Source of the DNA: Mesorhizobium sp. GbtcB19
GTDB lineage: Bacteria; Pseudomonadota; Alphaproteobacteria; Rhizobiales; Rhizobiaceae
NCBI RefSeq assembly: GCF_019091085.1
Contig: NZ_JAGXJY010000007.1
Span: forward strand, 1-64,000
Reading direction: 5' to 3'
DNA length: 64,000 nucleotides
Shown here: piece by piece, positions 46,919-56,154 of the stretch
Numbering within the stretch: position 1 is the stretch's first letter
How the letters are laid out: each line of letters begins with the position of its first letter
Notes under the pieces: model-generated
Databases searched by the model: none
The model's input: only the letters and a program-made list of their open reading frames with translations
Told to the model about the DNA's origin: nothing
Made by a program: the position numbers and the translations under genes

Positions 46919-48073
46919 ATGCTCAGGCGGTTGCGGGCTTGGCCGGTTCTGTTTGTGCTGTGTGTTGCCTGGCTCACGCCCGCATCGGCCAAGCCGAACG
47001 CGGTCGCGGCGGACGTCGATGCCGCCGTTACGACCTGGATGGCCGATCATCACATCGCCAATGCGGAGGTGGCCGTCGCGCTGCACAAGGACATCGTCGG
47101 CGCCTTCGACCATGGCTGGAAGGCGACGGACCGGCAGCCGGTCGCCAGCCTCTCTAAGGCGATCACCGGCATCTGCATCGCCGGCCTCGTCGACCACAAG
47201 CAGTTGTCGCTCAACGAGCCGCTCGGCACGGCCCTTGCCGGCTATTTCGCCCGCAAGCACAAGGGCAGCGAGCCGAAGGACCCGCGCTTCAAGACGATCA
47301 CCATCGAGCAACTGCTCACCCACCGCGCCGGCCTGAAGAAGAACGCCTTCGACGACAAGAACGACCATTCGCTGGCCGCTTCCTTCCGGACCGCGACCCG
47401 GACGATGCTCGACTTCGATCCGGGCAGCACGATTTCCTACAGCGATAGCGGCTATCTGGTCCTGGGCTATGTCGCCCAGTTCATCGGCGGCCGGCCCTAT
47501 CCCGTCACTTGCGGCAAGGTTTTTACGAGGCTGGGCATGCCGGTAAATGCCGGCGTCATCGACGACACCCTGGTTTCGCGCTCGCCGAACGGTGGCTGGG
47601 ACATCTCGGCCGATGACTACGCCAGGTTCCTCTACGCGTTCGACCCGCAGTCCGGCGCCCTTGGCCCGAAGACACGGCAATGGCTCGACACGCTCCCCGG
47701 CGATCCCGGCTACGCCAAGGGACAGAAATCGCCGCCGGCCCAGGCGCCTTGCCCGCGCTTTTCCGGCAAGCCGGCCTATGGCTTCGGCGTCTGCATGAGG
47801 CGCACGGCACGCGGCACGCAGTATTATCACGACGGCCTGTTGCATCATCATCTGCCCGACTATCCCAAGACCGGCGGCTCGTTCTTCTTCGTCAACGAGG
47901 CGGGCTATGCCGCGGTCGTGATCTTTTCCGGCGAGAATGACGGCAAGACTTACGCGGCGCTGGAAAAGACCGTGATCGCGGCGATGACCGGGAGCGCCGC
48001 CTATGATGTCCCTGGGGCGCCACCTTCCAAGGATACGGCGCCCGCGGACGGCAAGACCGCGAAGAAACCTTGA
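46919..48073 (+). CDS. Serine hydrolase, beta-lactamase class C/penicillin-binding fold
   Basis: A 384-residue exported protein. A signal peptide (MLRRLRAWPV, hydrophobic core, cleavage after ASA near residue 24) precedes the catalytic domain with S77-L-S-K80 as the SxxK motif and YSDSGY as a YxN-like motif. The third KTG/HxG motif may be HDG in YYHDGLLHH. Such proteins act as esterases, DD-peptidases or beta-lactamases; no specificity can be read. The ATG at 46919 follows GGGGGGAAG closely and is preferred over 46871. It ends with a short Pro/Lys tail. Confidence 0.85.
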   Translation: MLRRLRAWPVLFVLCVAWLTPASAKPNAVAADVDAAVTTWMADHHIANAEVAVALHKDIVGAFDHGWKATDRQPVASLSKAITGICIAGLVDHKQLSLNEPLGTALAGYFARKHKGSEPKDPRFKTITIEQLLTHRAGLKKNAFDDKNDHSLAASFRTATRTMLDFDPGSTISYSDSGYLVLGYVAQFIGGRPYPVTCGKVFTRLGMPVNAGVIDDTLVSRSPNGGWDISADDYARFLYAFDPQSGALGPKTRQWLDTLPGDPGYAKGQKSPPAQAPCPRFSGKPAYGFGVCMRRTARGTQYYHDGLLHHHLPDYPKTGGSFFFVNEAGYAAVVIFSGENDGKTYAALEKTVIAAMTGSAAYDVPGAPPSKDTAPADGKTAKKP

Positions 48074-48210
48074 GCGCGTTGCTGGGGCGAAACGGTCGCC
48101 TCGACTAGGCTTTTCGAAGAAGCCGGAAATCGCGCGAATAGGCCCTTGTAACTGGAGCAGCCAGCCGTTATCTAGTGCGCCGCGCCGGCAACGGCCGACC
48201 ATGACCTCGC

Positions 48211-48300
48211 GGAGAGGTGGCAGAGTGGTCGAATGCACCGCACTCGAAATGCGGCATACTCGCAAGGGTATCGGGGGTTCGAATCCCTCCCTCTCCGCCA
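48211..48300 (+). tRNA. tRNA-Ser (anticodon CGA)
   Basis: The 90-nt gene folds as a class II tRNA: acceptor stem GGAGAGG paired with CCTCTCC, D-loop with GGTCGAA, anticodon stem CCGCA/TGCGG around the loop CTCGAAA (anticodon CGA at 48245-48247), a long variable arm ATACTCGCAAGGGTAT, and the GGTTCGAATC T-loop. CCA is encoded at the 3' end. It decodes UCG. Confidence 0.97.
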
Positions 48301-48423
48301 TCCTGCTTCGCTCTTCGAGCTTCGCAGGATCAGCATGGTCTTCCGCGCGAAGCAGGATGGCCTCCGCAGCAGCGTGAAGCAGCACACACTCGCGTGACAA
48401 GAATCCGCTATGGTCGATAGAAT

Positions 48424-48924
48424 ATGGTCTCGAAGGGATCATCCCGCGGAGGACCGTTCGATATGCGCTCTGGGCGGAATGCAACGGTGTCAGGTCACTC
48501 TTTGGACTGGCTGTCGGCCGGGCGAACCACAGCGCTTGCCTTGGCAATTGCGTTTTCCGTTTCGCCTTCGCATGCGGCACAGCATCGTTTGCCGAGCGGC
48601 TACAAATGGGGCCGCTGCCTGCTTGTGGTTGACGGTGAGACCCGCATATCCGGAAGATGCTCCTATCAGATCGAGAAGGGTGGCGATTTCAACATCCAGG
48701 GGCCGAAGCAGGTTTTTGCCGGCATCGACTACCCGGACCCGAATAGCGGCGCAGGTGAAATGTCCAAGGATTACTGGGCGGCTGTCTATAAGGACGGTGA
48801 CACTTGGGCCGGCTATTCGAACGCGGCAATTGACGAAACCCACGGCGACGAAAGATGGGAAAATCTTAGCCGCGAAGGCGCATGCTATACCGCGAAGGAC
48901 GTCAAGATCTGCCTTTGGCATTAA
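48424..48924 (+). CDS. Secreted protein of unknown function
   Basis: The 166-residue frame has a hydrophobic segment ending SPSHAA (near residue 51), consistent with a signal peptide when started at 48463 (MRSGRN) rather than 48424. The mature part has cysteines in WGRCLLVVDG, SGRCSYQI, EGACYTAK and KICLWH, so two disulphides are possible. The pattern SGxC-Y and a Gly-rich strand resemble small periplasmic or surface proteins, but I do not recognise the family. It lies just downstream of the tRNA gene. Confidence 0.7.
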   Translation: MVSKGSSRGGPFDMRSGRNATVSGHSLDWLSAGRTTALALAIAFSVSPSHAAQHRLPSGYKWGRCLLVVDGETRISGRCSYQIEKGGDFNIQGPKQVFAGIDYPDPNSGAGEMSKDYWAAVYKDGDTWAGYSNAAIDETHGDERWENLSREGACYTAKDVKICLWH

Positions 48925-48925
48925 T

Positions 48926-49028
48926 GGATGTCGCCCAGAAGTGTGCAGCGGTTCTGGGACAACGACATGCATCAAAACAAAGACTTAAAGCACGTCGTTC
49001 GATTCCGTTTCAGCGCGACGCGCTTTAG
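48926..49028. repeat. About 100-bp intergenic repeat (family E, copy 1)
   Basis: The element reads GGATGTCGCCCAGAAGTGTGCAGCGG through ACGACATGC, AAAGACTTAAAGCACGTCG and ends CCGTTTCAGCGCGACGCGCTTTAG (in pieces). The element at 56057-56154 follows the same order with about 85% apparent match. It lies between the secreted protein and the HAL-family gene. Confidence 0.85.
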
Positions 49029-49117
49029 CCGGCTCGAGTCGATCGTCTGTTGAGACCGCAGATCGATTGGCGAGTGCCTGATAGCAGAGTTGGCTCGGAT
49101 CCCTTCCGCTATCGCTT

Positions 49118-50605
49118 CTACCCGGCCACATCGGTCTCGCGGATGAAGCCGCGCAGCCCTTCCATGTCCCAGGACAGCGGGCGATCGTCATCATAGTGCG
49201 CGATGCGCTGGCGCACGGCTTGGTAGATCGCATCGGTGCCTGGTGCCCGCGCGGCCTTGCCGGACAGGAAATCATGCGCCTGCGCGGCGGCCATAAGTTC
49301 GATCGCCAGGATGTATTCGGCGTTGTCGATGACGGCCAGAAGCTTGTTGGCCGCCACGGTCGGATGGGCGAGGAAATCCTCCTGCAGGCCGGATGTGACG
49401 CCGCCATCCGTCGCCGCCGGCGCGGCGAGGCGCCGGTTGACGTTGCTGAGCGACGCGGCCGTGTACTGCGCGATCATGAAGCCCGAATTGCAGCCGCCTT
49501 CGGCGGCGAGGAATGCCGGCAGATTGTTGACCAGCGGATTGACGAGGCGATCGATGCGGCGCTCGCTCATCGCCGCGACCTGCGCCAGCGCGATCGTCAG
49601 AGCGTCGGCGGTCTGCCCGAGCGCCGGCGCGACCGGATGCGCCTGCGAAAACACTTTCGGATCATCGGGCGTGCCGGCCACGGCTGGGTTGTCAGTCACC
49701 GAGGCCAGCTCACGGTCGACCAGCAGTGCCGAGCGTTCCAGCACCTCGCGCGCCGCGCCATGCACATGCGGCACCGCGCGAAGACTGAGCGCATCCTGCG
49801 TGCGGCTGCCCTGCGCTGCGGCGATCAGCCCGCTGCCGTCGAGCAGGCGCCGCAGCGCGGCGCCCACCGCCTCGATGCCGGGCGACGGCCGCATCGCCAG
49901 CACGGTCTCGTCGAAGGCCGCCATCTGCCCGCCGGCGGCTTCCAGCGTCAGCGCGGCCGCCGCATCGGCCCAGGCCAGCAGACGCTCGGCGCGAACCAGC
50001 GCGATGCTTGTGAGGCCCGTGGCGCATGCGGTGCCGTTGACGAGGCTCAAGCCTTCCTTGGCGCCCAGCACCAGCGGCTCCAGGCCGATCTCGGCCAGCG
50101 CCTCGCGGCCGCTCATTTTGCGCCCGGCAACGGTCGCTCTGCCTTCGCCGATCAGCACCAGCGCGATATGGGCGTTGTGCGTGAGATACCCGGCCGACCC
50201 GCGGGACGGAACGTCCGGAACGCAGCCGCGCTCGAGCAAGGTGAGCAGGTTGCGCACGATCTGCGGCCGCACGCCCGAATGGCCATGCGCGAAATTCGCC
50301 ACCTGCACGGCAATGACGGCGCGGATGCCCCGCTCGGGAACCAGTTCGCCGACGCCGCAGGCGTGGCTCAGGATAATGTTGCGCGACAGCTTCTCCTGCA
50401 GGGCCGGCGCCACCACCTGGCTTGCCAGCGCCCCGACCCCGGTGTTCACGCCATAGGCGCGAATGCCCTTTTCGACGAGGCTTGCCACGATGCGGTTCGC
50501 ATGCGCGATGCGATCCCAGGCGGCAGGCGCCAAGGCCAGATTTTCGCCGTCGCCGACACGCGCGATGTCGCGCCAGCTTGCGGCATTGTCGATAATTATC
50601 GTCAT
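49118..50605 (-). CDS. HAL/PAL-family ammonia-lyase-like protein lacking the Ala-Ser-Gly triad
   Basis: A 495-residue protein of the histidine/phenylalanine ammonia-lyase family. It has the conserved active-site Tyr51 loop YGVNTGVG, the SLVNGTA segment and a C-terminal QEDFLAHPTVAANK. In true HutH/PAL the sequence GSVGASGDLAPLAH forms the MIO electrophile from Ala-Ser-Gly; here the corresponding stretch is GSAGYLTHNAH (136-146), about three residues shorter and without A-S-G-D. It may thus use a different chemistry, form the group from Ser137 in an unusual context, or be inactive. It stands alone with no hut genes nearby. Confidence 0.82.
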   Translation of the reverse strand: MTIIIDNAASWRDIARVGDGENLALAPAAWDRIAHANRIVASLVEKGIRAYGVNTGVGALASQVVAPALQEKLSRNIILSHACGVGELVPERGIRAVIAVQVANFAHGHSGVRPQIVRNLLTLLERGCVPDVPSRGSAGYLTHNAHIALVLIGEGRATVAGRKMSGREALAEIGLEPLVLGAKEGLSLVNGTACATGLTSIALVRAERLLAWADAAAALTLEAAGGQMAAFDETVLAMRPSPGIEAVGAALRRLLDGSGLIAAAQGSRTQDALSLRAVPHVHGAAREVLERSALLVDRELASVTDNPAVAGTPDDPKVFSQAHPVAPALGQTADALTIALAQVAAMSERRIDRLVNPLVNNLPAFLAAEGGCNSGFMIAQYTAASLSNVNRRLAAPAATDGGVTSGLQEDFLAHPTVAANKLLAVIDNAEYILAIELMAAAQAHDFLSGKAARAPGTDAIYQAVRQRIAHYDDDRPLSWDMEGLRGFIRETDVAG

Positions 50606-50817
50606 TCGTGGAATCCACCCGGGCTGATAGCCGTCGAAAACTTGCCGCCGGGTCCCAATGTCCCGGCAGCGTCGTACCTAACGCCTCTCGAGCCCGGCCT
50701 TTGTCGGATTTTCGCCGCGGCGGTGGGACAAAAGTGAAAAATTCGAGTGTGCTGGCTCATCCCGATCGGCATCAAGCGCCTGAGCCTTGTCGCTCAAGCC
50801 CGGCGGCAGCGCCTGAC

Positions 50818-52653
50818 CTAAGCCGATTGATGCGCCGCGATCGTGCTCAAGAAAATTTCGCCGAACTCCTTGAGCTTCGCGGCGCCCACGCCATTCACCT
50901 CGGCGAACTCGTCGAGATCTTGCGGCCGGCGCTCGGCCATGTCGATCAGCGTGCGGTCGGAAAACACCACATAGGCCGGCACCTGGCGTTCCTTGGCGAG
51001 CCGCAGCCGCAGTGTCTTGAGCGCGGCCAGCAGCGATGCATCGACGCCCTCGCCACCCGCGGCGGAGCTTTGCGCGGCGCGCTTCCTGCCGCGCGCCAGA
51101 CGGTCCCGGCCTTCGACGCGATACTCGAAGGTAACCTCGCCACGGCCGAGCGCGCGGCCGCTTTCCGAAATGACAAGCCCGCCATGGCCTTCCGGATCCG
51201 GCACCAGGAAGCCGCCGGCGACCAACTGCCGGATCAGCGATAACCAGACCGGCTTCCTGTGGGCGATACCGGTCCTGAAACTGGCAAGCCTTTGATGGTT
51301 CCGCGCCAGCACCTTCTCGGTCTCATGACCGAGCAGGATATCGATGACATGGCCGGCGCCGAAGCGCTCGCCAGTCTGCGCGACCGCCGCAAGGATCATG
51401 CGTGCCTCCGCGCTGCCGTCGGCGCGCGGCGCCTGGTCGAGGCAGTTGTCGCAATTGCCGCAGGCCTGCGCTTCCTCGCCGAAATAACCGAGCAGGACCT
51501 GGCGCCGGCATTGCGCCGTCTCGCAATAGCCGATCAGCGTGTCGAGCCGGCGATGCGCCCGTCTTTTGTGCTCGGGTGAGGTATCCTCGTCGTCGATGAA
51601 CATGCGGCGCGTGCGGATGTCGCCGGCCCCGTAAAGCATATGCGCCTCCGCCGACCGTCCATCGCGGCCGGCGCGGCCGATCTCCTGGTAATAAGCTTCC
51701 AGGCTGCCGGGCAGGTCGGTGTGGAAGACATAGGCGACGTCGGGCTTGTCGATGCCCATCCCGAAAGCGATGGTCGCCACCATGACGACGCCGGACAAGC
51801 TCATGAAGGCGTTCTGGTTGGCCTCGCGCGCCTCCTTGCTCATGCCGGCATGGTAGGGGAGCGCCCGCACGCCGTTCTTCTCCAGGAAGGCCGCCATTTC
51901 CTCGGTCTTGCGGCGCGACAGGCAATAGACGATGCCGCTCTTGCCGGGGTGGCGCTCGACGAAGCGCAGCAGCTGGCGCTTGCTGTCCTGCTTGGTCTCC
52001 ATCGCCAATTTGATGTTGGGCCGGTCGAAGCCCAGCACCAGGGTTTCGGCGCGGCCGGCAAACAGCCGTGCTTCGATGTCGGCGCGCGTCGCCTCGTCCG
52101 CCGTGGCCGTCAGCGCGATGATCGGCACATCGGCAAACAGCCCGCGCAGCCGCGACAGGTCCTCATATTCGCGCCGGAAGGCCGGGCCCCATTGCGAGAT
52201 GCAATGCGCCTCGTCGATGGCGATCAGGCCGACGTCGAGCCGCGACAGCGCTTCCAGCATCCGCTCCGTCATCAGCCGCTCCGGCGCCAGATAGAGCAGC
52301 CGTGTCTGCCCCGACGCGACGCGGCGCCAGGCCGCGACATTGGCATCGCGGTCGAGCGAGGAGTTGATCGTGTCGGCGGCCACCCCGGCAAGCCGCAAGG
52401 CGGCGACCTGATCCTGCATCAGCGCCACCAGCGGCGACACCACGATGGTGAGGCCGCCTTTGACCAGCGCCGGAACCTGATAGCAGAGCGACTTGCCGGC
52501 ACCCGTCGGCATGACCGCCAGCACATGGCGCCCGGCGAGCAGCGCCTCGATGACGGCGGCCTGCCCGGGACGAAAATCGTCGAAGCCGAACACGTCCTTC
52601 AGCACGCGCCGCTGCTGGTCCCCGGCCCGCAGGCTGGCGGCCTGTACCGGCAT
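50818..52653 (-). CDS. recQ: ATP-dependent DNA helicase RecQ
   Basis: A 611-residue SF2 helicase. Motifs run in order: FDDFRPGQAAVIEAL (Q/0), Walker A MPTGAGKSLCYQ, the DEAH box IAIDEAHCISQWG, TATADEAT, the aromatic-rich loop CISQWGPAFRREY, and VIGRAGRDG-like (IGRAGRDGRS). A zinc site follows (CETAQC, CGNCDNC), then a winged-helix RQC domain and a C-terminal HRDC region (RLRLAKERQVPAYVVFSD). RecQ unwinds recombination intermediates and stalled forks. It is complete and monocistronic here. Confidence 0.97.
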   Translation of the reverse strand: MPVQAASLRAGDQQRRVLKDVFGFDDFRPGQAAVIEALLAGRHVLAVMPTGAGKSLCYQVPALVKGGLTIVVSPLVALMQDQVAALRLAGVAADTINSSLDRDANVAAWRRVASGQTRLLYLAPERLMTERMLEALSRLDVGLIAIDEAHCISQWGPAFRREYEDLSRLRGLFADVPIIALTATADEATRADIEARLFAGRAETLVLGFDRPNIKLAMETKQDSKRQLLRFVERHPGKSGIVYCLSRRKTEEMAAFLEKNGVRALPYHAGMSKEAREANQNAFMSLSGVVMVATIAFGMGIDKPDVAYVFHTDLPGSLEAYYQEIGRAGRDGRSAEAHMLYGAGDIRTRRMFIDDEDTSPEHKRRAHRRLDTLIGYCETAQCRRQVLLGYFGEEAQACGNCDNCLDQAPRADGSAEARMILAAVAQTGERFGAGHVIDILLGHETEKVLARNHQRLASFRTGIAHRKPVWLSLIRQLVAGGFLVPDPEGHGGLVISESGRALGRGEVTFEYRVEGRDRLARGRKRAAQSSAAGGEGVDASLLAALKTLRLRLAKERQVPAYVVFSDRTLIDMAERRPQDLDEFAEVNGVGAAKLKEFGEIFLSTIAAHQSA

Positions 52654-52764
52654 CAGCCCGACACCGGACAGAGGTTCGCTTTCGGAAAGATGTGAAGAGC
52701 AGACAAAAGTGATTCACCGCGTGATGCCTTGGAGTAGCGCAGCCGCCATTCGGCCACAACCGCG

Positions 52765-52826
52765 CATGGAGCAATTCCAGGAAAAGTGCGTAACGGTTTT
52801 CCGTCCGGAATTGCGCAAGAAACAAG
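52765..52826. repeat. Short intergenic repeat (family D, copy 1)
   Basis: GCATGGAGCAATTCCAGGAAAAGTGCG followed by TAACGGTTTTCCGTCCGGAATTGCG (in pieces) contains an inverted repeat (GCAATTCC and GGAATTGC). The copy at 58830-58899 has the same order. It sits in the 313-bp gap between recQ and the LysE-family gene, whose other bases show nothing recognisable beyond the Shine-Dalgarno of the latter. Confidence 0.8.
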
Positions 52827-52966
52827 TACAAGGGCTGGAAAGCTGCCGCCTCGCGCCAAATGCCGTCATCGAAAAGCTGTCGCTGGCACAGCGGCTGGAG
52901 AGTTCCAGGTGCTACGGTCCGATGCCGTCCGCCGCGGGCAGCGGCCGACACAGAAGGAGCTTTCGC

Positions 52967-53593
52967 ATGATCGACCCCGCCACACTTCTCACCTACATCG
53001 CGGTGGTGTTCGGCTTCGTCTTCATCCCGGGACCGGCGACGCTGCTGACCGTCGCGCGGGCGACGAGCTCGGGCACCAGGGTCGGCATTGCCACCGGCGC
53101 CGGTGTCGCGGCGGGCGATGTGATCCACACCGTCATGGCCATTGTCGGTATCTCGGCCATCATCGCCGCCTCGGCGACGCTGTTCAGCGTCATCAAATAT
53201 GTCGGCGCCGCCTATCTCGTTTACCTCGGCATCCGCGCCATCCTAGAAAAGGCGCCGGCCGACCTGGCCGGCAGGACGCTGCCCATCTCGGCCGGCAAAG
53301 CCTTCCGGCAGGCGATCCTGACCGAGGTGCTGAACCCGAAGACCGCGCTGTTCTTCCTCGCCTTCCTGCCGCAATTCGTGCACCCGCAAAACGGCTACGT
53401 CGTGCTGCAGCTAATGATGCTCGGCATCATCTTTGTCCTGCTCGGGCTGTTCAGCACGGTCGTCTTCGCTGTCAGCGCGGGCGGTCTGGGCTCCTTCCTG
53501 CGCCGCAATCCGGCGGTGCTGAAATGGCAGGGCAAGGTGGTCGGCGGCATCTATTGCGCACTGGGCGTGCGGCTGGCGCTGCAGCAGCGGTGA
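52967..53593 (+). CDS. LysE/RhtB-family amino-acid exporter
   Basis: A 208-residue inner-membrane protein with about six hydrophobic segments. The start MIDPATLLTYIAVVFGFVF leads into the conserved IPGPATLLTVARATSSG (the family's PGP...), and EVLNPKTALFFLAFLPQFV follows in the second half. These proteins export amino acids or related metabolites. The ATG at 52967 has GAAGGAG about 9 bases upstream. No regulator or biosynthetic partner is adjacent. Confidence 0.92.
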   Translation: MIDPATLLTYIAVVFGFVFIPGPATLLTVARATSSGTRVGIATGAGVAAGDVIHTVMAIVGISAIIAASATLFSVIKYVGAAYLVYLGIRAILEKAPADLAGRTLPISAGKAFRQAILTEVLNPKTALFFLAFLPQFVHPQNGYVVLQLMMLGIIFVLLGLFSTVVFAVSAGGLGSFLRRNPAVLKWQGKVVGGIYCALGVRLALQQR

Positions 53594-53703
53594 ACCGCGC
53601 CGCCAACCCCAGCCGTTAAGCCAATCTTCACCGTGTTGCGGCACGTTTGCCCTCTGCGGCAATGTTTCGAGTACCGCGGCGGCGCCACAAGCGCCCAGGC
53701 AAC

Positions 53704-53731
53704 AAGCCCGCGCTTTACGGCGCGGGCTTTT
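53704..53731 (+). terminator. Rho-independent terminator in a convergent gap
   Basis: AAGCCCGCGC-TTTACG-GCGCGGGCTT followed by TTCGTTT lies about 110 bases past the LysE gene and 60 bases before the kduD-like stop. The T-rich side favours termination of the plus-strand transcript. Confidence 0.8.
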
Positions 53732-53792
53732 CGTTTCTGACGAACAGATTTCTCAGCCGAGGAAATCGGCCCCCGTCATTGGCGGGAAACGG

Positions 53793-54560
53793 TCACCGCG
53801 CCAGCCAGCCGCCGTCGACCGGCACCACCGCGCCATGCATGTAGTCCGACGCCGGCGCCAGCAGGAACACGGCCGCATCGCCGATGTCGTCGGGCCGGCC
53901 CCAGCGACCGGCGGGAATGCGTCCGAGGATGGCGGCGCTTCGGTCGGGATCGGCGCGCAGCGCCTCGGTGTTGTTGGTCTCGATATAGCCCGGCGCGATG
54001 CCGTTGACGTTGATGCCTTTGGACGCCCATTCGCAGGCGAGCAGCCTTGTGAGGCCGAGCACGCCGTGTTTCGAGGCGGTGTAGGAGGCGACGCGGATGC
54101 CGCCCTGGAAGCTGAGCACCGAGGCGATGTTGACGATCTTGCCGCGCCGCCCGGGTTCGGCCAGCACACGCTTGGCAAAGGTCTGGCAGAGCCGGAAGAC
54201 GGTCTTGAGGTTGACGTCCATCACCTCGTCCCAGTCGGCCTCGCTCAGATCGACCGCGTCGGCGCGCCGGATGATGCCGGCATTGTTGACCAGCCCGTCG
54301 ATCGGACCGCTCTCATCCCAGACGCGGTCGAGCATCGCGGCGGCCTCGGCCGGATCGCCGAGATCGGCCTTCACCGCTTCAAAGTTGCCGCCCGCGGCCG
54401 CGACTTTGCCGGCCGTGTCGTCCATCGCCGAGCGGCCGACGCCGACGACCAGGCCGCCGGCGCGCGCGATCGACACGGCGATGCCCTGGCCGATGCCGGT
54501 GTTGGCGCCGGTGACGAGGATGCGCTTGCCGATGAGGCTGAAGGCGGAAAGATCGCTCAA
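53793..54560 (-). CDS. kduD: KduD-like short-chain dehydrogenase (2-dehydro-3-deoxy-D-gluconate 5-dehydrogenase)
   Basis: A 255-residue SDR. From a TTG start at 54560 (LSDLSAFSLIGKRIL) with AGGGG about 8 bases upstream, it has the cofactor loop TGANTGIGQG, the NNAGI motif, the catalytic Ser in NIASVLSF, YTASKHG (YxxxK) and the closing VPVDGGWLAR. The LSAFSL-x-GK start is a KduD hallmark. KduD interconverts diketo- and 2-keto-3-deoxygluconate in pectin/uronate breakdown. It follows uxaC by 64 bases on the same strand, supporting a uronate role. Longer in-frame starts have no support. Confidence 0.82.
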   Translation of the reverse strand: MSDLSAFSLIGKRILVTGANTGIGQGIAVSIARAGGLVVGVGRSAMDDTAGKVAAAGGNFEAVKADLGDPAEAAAMLDRVWDESGPIDGLVNNAGIIRRADAVDLSEADWDEVMDVNLKTVFRLCQTFAKRVLAEPGRRGKIVNIASVLSFQGGIRVASYTASKHGVLGLTRLLACEWASKGINVNGIAPGYIETNNTEALRADPDRSAAILGRIPAGRWGRPDDIGDAAVFLLAPASDYMHGAVVPVDGGWLAR

Positions 54561-54624
54561 GCTCAGCCCCTTCGCTTGCTGGCGATCGTAGGATCGATCG
54601 CTCCGCGCATGTGACAGCGCCCCT

Positions 54625-56034
54625 TCACAGGCGATACGCCTTCTTGGCAAGTGTATAGGCCAGTTCCCCGGCCAGCTCATGCGCCTCGTCCTCGCGCAGC
54701 CGATGCTCGGCCACCAGCCGCGCTAGGAAGGCGCAGTCGACGCGGCGGGCAACGTCGTGCCTGGCCGGGATCGACGGAAAGGCGCGCGTGTCGTCGTTGA
54801 AGCCGACGGTGTTGTAGAAGCCGGCCGTCTCGGTGGTCATCTCGCGGAAGCGGCGCATGCCTTCCGGGCTGTCATGAAACCACCAGGCCGGACCGAGCCT
54901 GAGCGCCGGGTAGACGCCGGCGAGCGGCGCCAGCTCGCGCGCATAGCTCGTCTCGTCCAGCGTGAAGAGGATGATCGTGAGGTCGCGCTCCAGCCCGACG
55001 CAGTCGAGCAGCGGCTTCAGCGCCGTCACATAGTCGGTGCGGGTCGGGATATCGAAACCCCTGTCGCGGCCGAATTTCTGGAAAACAGCAGGCGAATGAT
55101 TGCGCCAGGAGCCCGGATGGATCTGCAGCACCAGGCCGTCGTCCAGGCTCATCTTGGCCATCTCGGTCAGCATCTGGGCGCGGAACAGGCGCCGCTCGCG
55201 CTCATCCTGCGAGCCGCCGCGGACGCGGTTGAACAGCTCTTGCGCCGCCGCGTCGGAAAGATTGGCGGTCTCGGCGGTCGGATGGCCATGATCGGAAGAG
55301 GTCGCGCCGAATTCCTTGAAATAGGCGCGCCGCTTTCGGTGCGCGTCGAGATAGCCGGCCCATGTGCCGGTATCGCATCCGGTGATTTCGCCGAGGCGAT
55401 CGAGATTGTCCGAGAACCCTTCTAAATCGGGATCGACCACGGCGTCCGGGCGATAGGCGGTGACGACGCGGCCCTTCCAGCCGCTGTCGCGGATCATCCG
55501 GTGCCATTCGAGGTCGTCGAGCGCGCCCTCGGTGGTGGCGATGACCTCGATGTTGAAGCGCTCGAACAGCGCGCGCGGGCGATAGTCGTCGCGCTCAAGC
55601 AGCGCGGCGATGGCATCGTAATGACGGTCGGCGGTGGCGGCGTTCAGCGGCTCGTCGATGCCGAACAAATGCTCGAGCACATGGTCGAGCCAGAGCCGCG
55701 TCGGCGTGCCGCGAAACAGGTAATAATGCTCGGCGAAGCGCCGCCAGATCGCGCGGCCGTCGGTCTCGACCGGCAAGCCGTCGAGCGTCGGCACGCCGAG
55801 CTCTTCCAGCCGCACGCCCTGGCTGAACAGCATGCGGAAAATGTAATGGTCCGGCACGATGAGCAACTGCGCGGGGTCCGGAAACGGCTCGTCGAGCGCG
55901 TACCAGCGCGGGTCGGTATGGCCGTGCGGGCTGACGATGGGCAGGTCCTTCACGCCGGCATAAAGGGCACGGGCCAATGCGCGCGAACTCGCCTCGGGCG
56001 GAAACAGCAGATCGGGATCGGTCGGCGCGATCAT
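54625..56034 (-). CDS. uxaC: Glucuronate/galacturonate isomerase
   Basis: A 469-residue amidohydrolase-fold isomerase converting glucuronate to fructuronate or galacturonate to tagaturonate. It contains LPIVSPHGHTDPRWYA with the metal-binding HGH, FRMLFSQGV, WYAL and the C-terminal GVYPALRLGPAWWFHDS. The ATG at 56034 (MIAPTDPD) has GGAGGAA about 11 bases upstream and gives the usual length; the longer frame to 56106 is made of family E repeat. It is upstream of kduD and divergent from the uxuB-like gene. Confidence 0.96.
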   Translation of the reverse strand: MIAPTDPDLLFPPEASSRALARALYAGVKDLPIVSPHGHTDPRWYALDEPFPDPAQLLIVPDHYIFRMLFSQGVRLEELGVPTLDGLPVETDGRAIWRRFAEHYYLFRGTPTRLWLDHVLEHLFGIDEPLNAATADRHYDAIAALLERDDYRPRALFERFNIEVIATTEGALDDLEWHRMIRDSGWKGRVVTAYRPDAVVDPDLEGFSDNLDRLGEITGCDTGTWAGYLDAHRKRRAYFKEFGATSSDHGHPTAETANLSDAAAQELFNRVRGGSQDERERRLFRAQMLTEMAKMSLDDGLVLQIHPGSWRNHSPAVFQKFGRDRGFDIPTRTDYVTALKPLLDCVGLERDLTIILFTLDETSYARELAPLAGVYPALRLGPAWWFHDSPEGMRRFREMTTETAGFYNTVGFNDDTRAFPSIPARHDVARRVDCAFLARLVAEHRLREDEAHELAGELAYTLAKKAYRL

Positions 56035-56056
56035 CGAAAAAAGCGGTTCCTCCAAT

Positions 56057-56154
56057 GCATGTCGCCCGGAAGCGTGCAGCGGTATCGGCAACGACTTGCT
56101 CGGCAAAGACCTGAAGCGCGTCGCCGGAATCCGTTTCAGCGCGACGCGCCTTTA
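56057..56154. repeat. About 100-bp intergenic repeat (family E, copy 2)
   Basis: GCATGTCGCCCGGAAGCGTGCAGCGG, GCAACGACTTGC, CAAAGACCTGAAGCGCGTCG and CCGTTTCAGCGCGACGCGCCTTTAG follow the order of the copy at 48926-49028. It occupies the shared promoter region of the divergent uxaC and uxuB-like genes and extends the open frame upstream of uxaC. Confidence 0.85.

Noticed and set aside
48211..48300. tRNA-Ser as an integration site for a genomic island
   Set aside because: No integrase gene and no duplicated tRNA 3' end were seen on either side within the window.
46808..48580. Minus-strand open frame of 590 codons
   Set aside because: It runs antisense to the serine hydrolase gene and across the tRNA-Ser gene; no conserved motif seen.
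53594..53792. Small gene in the gap between the LysE-family and kduD-like genes
   Set aside because: The only frames are short and cross the terminator hairpin; no ribosome site or conserved pattern.
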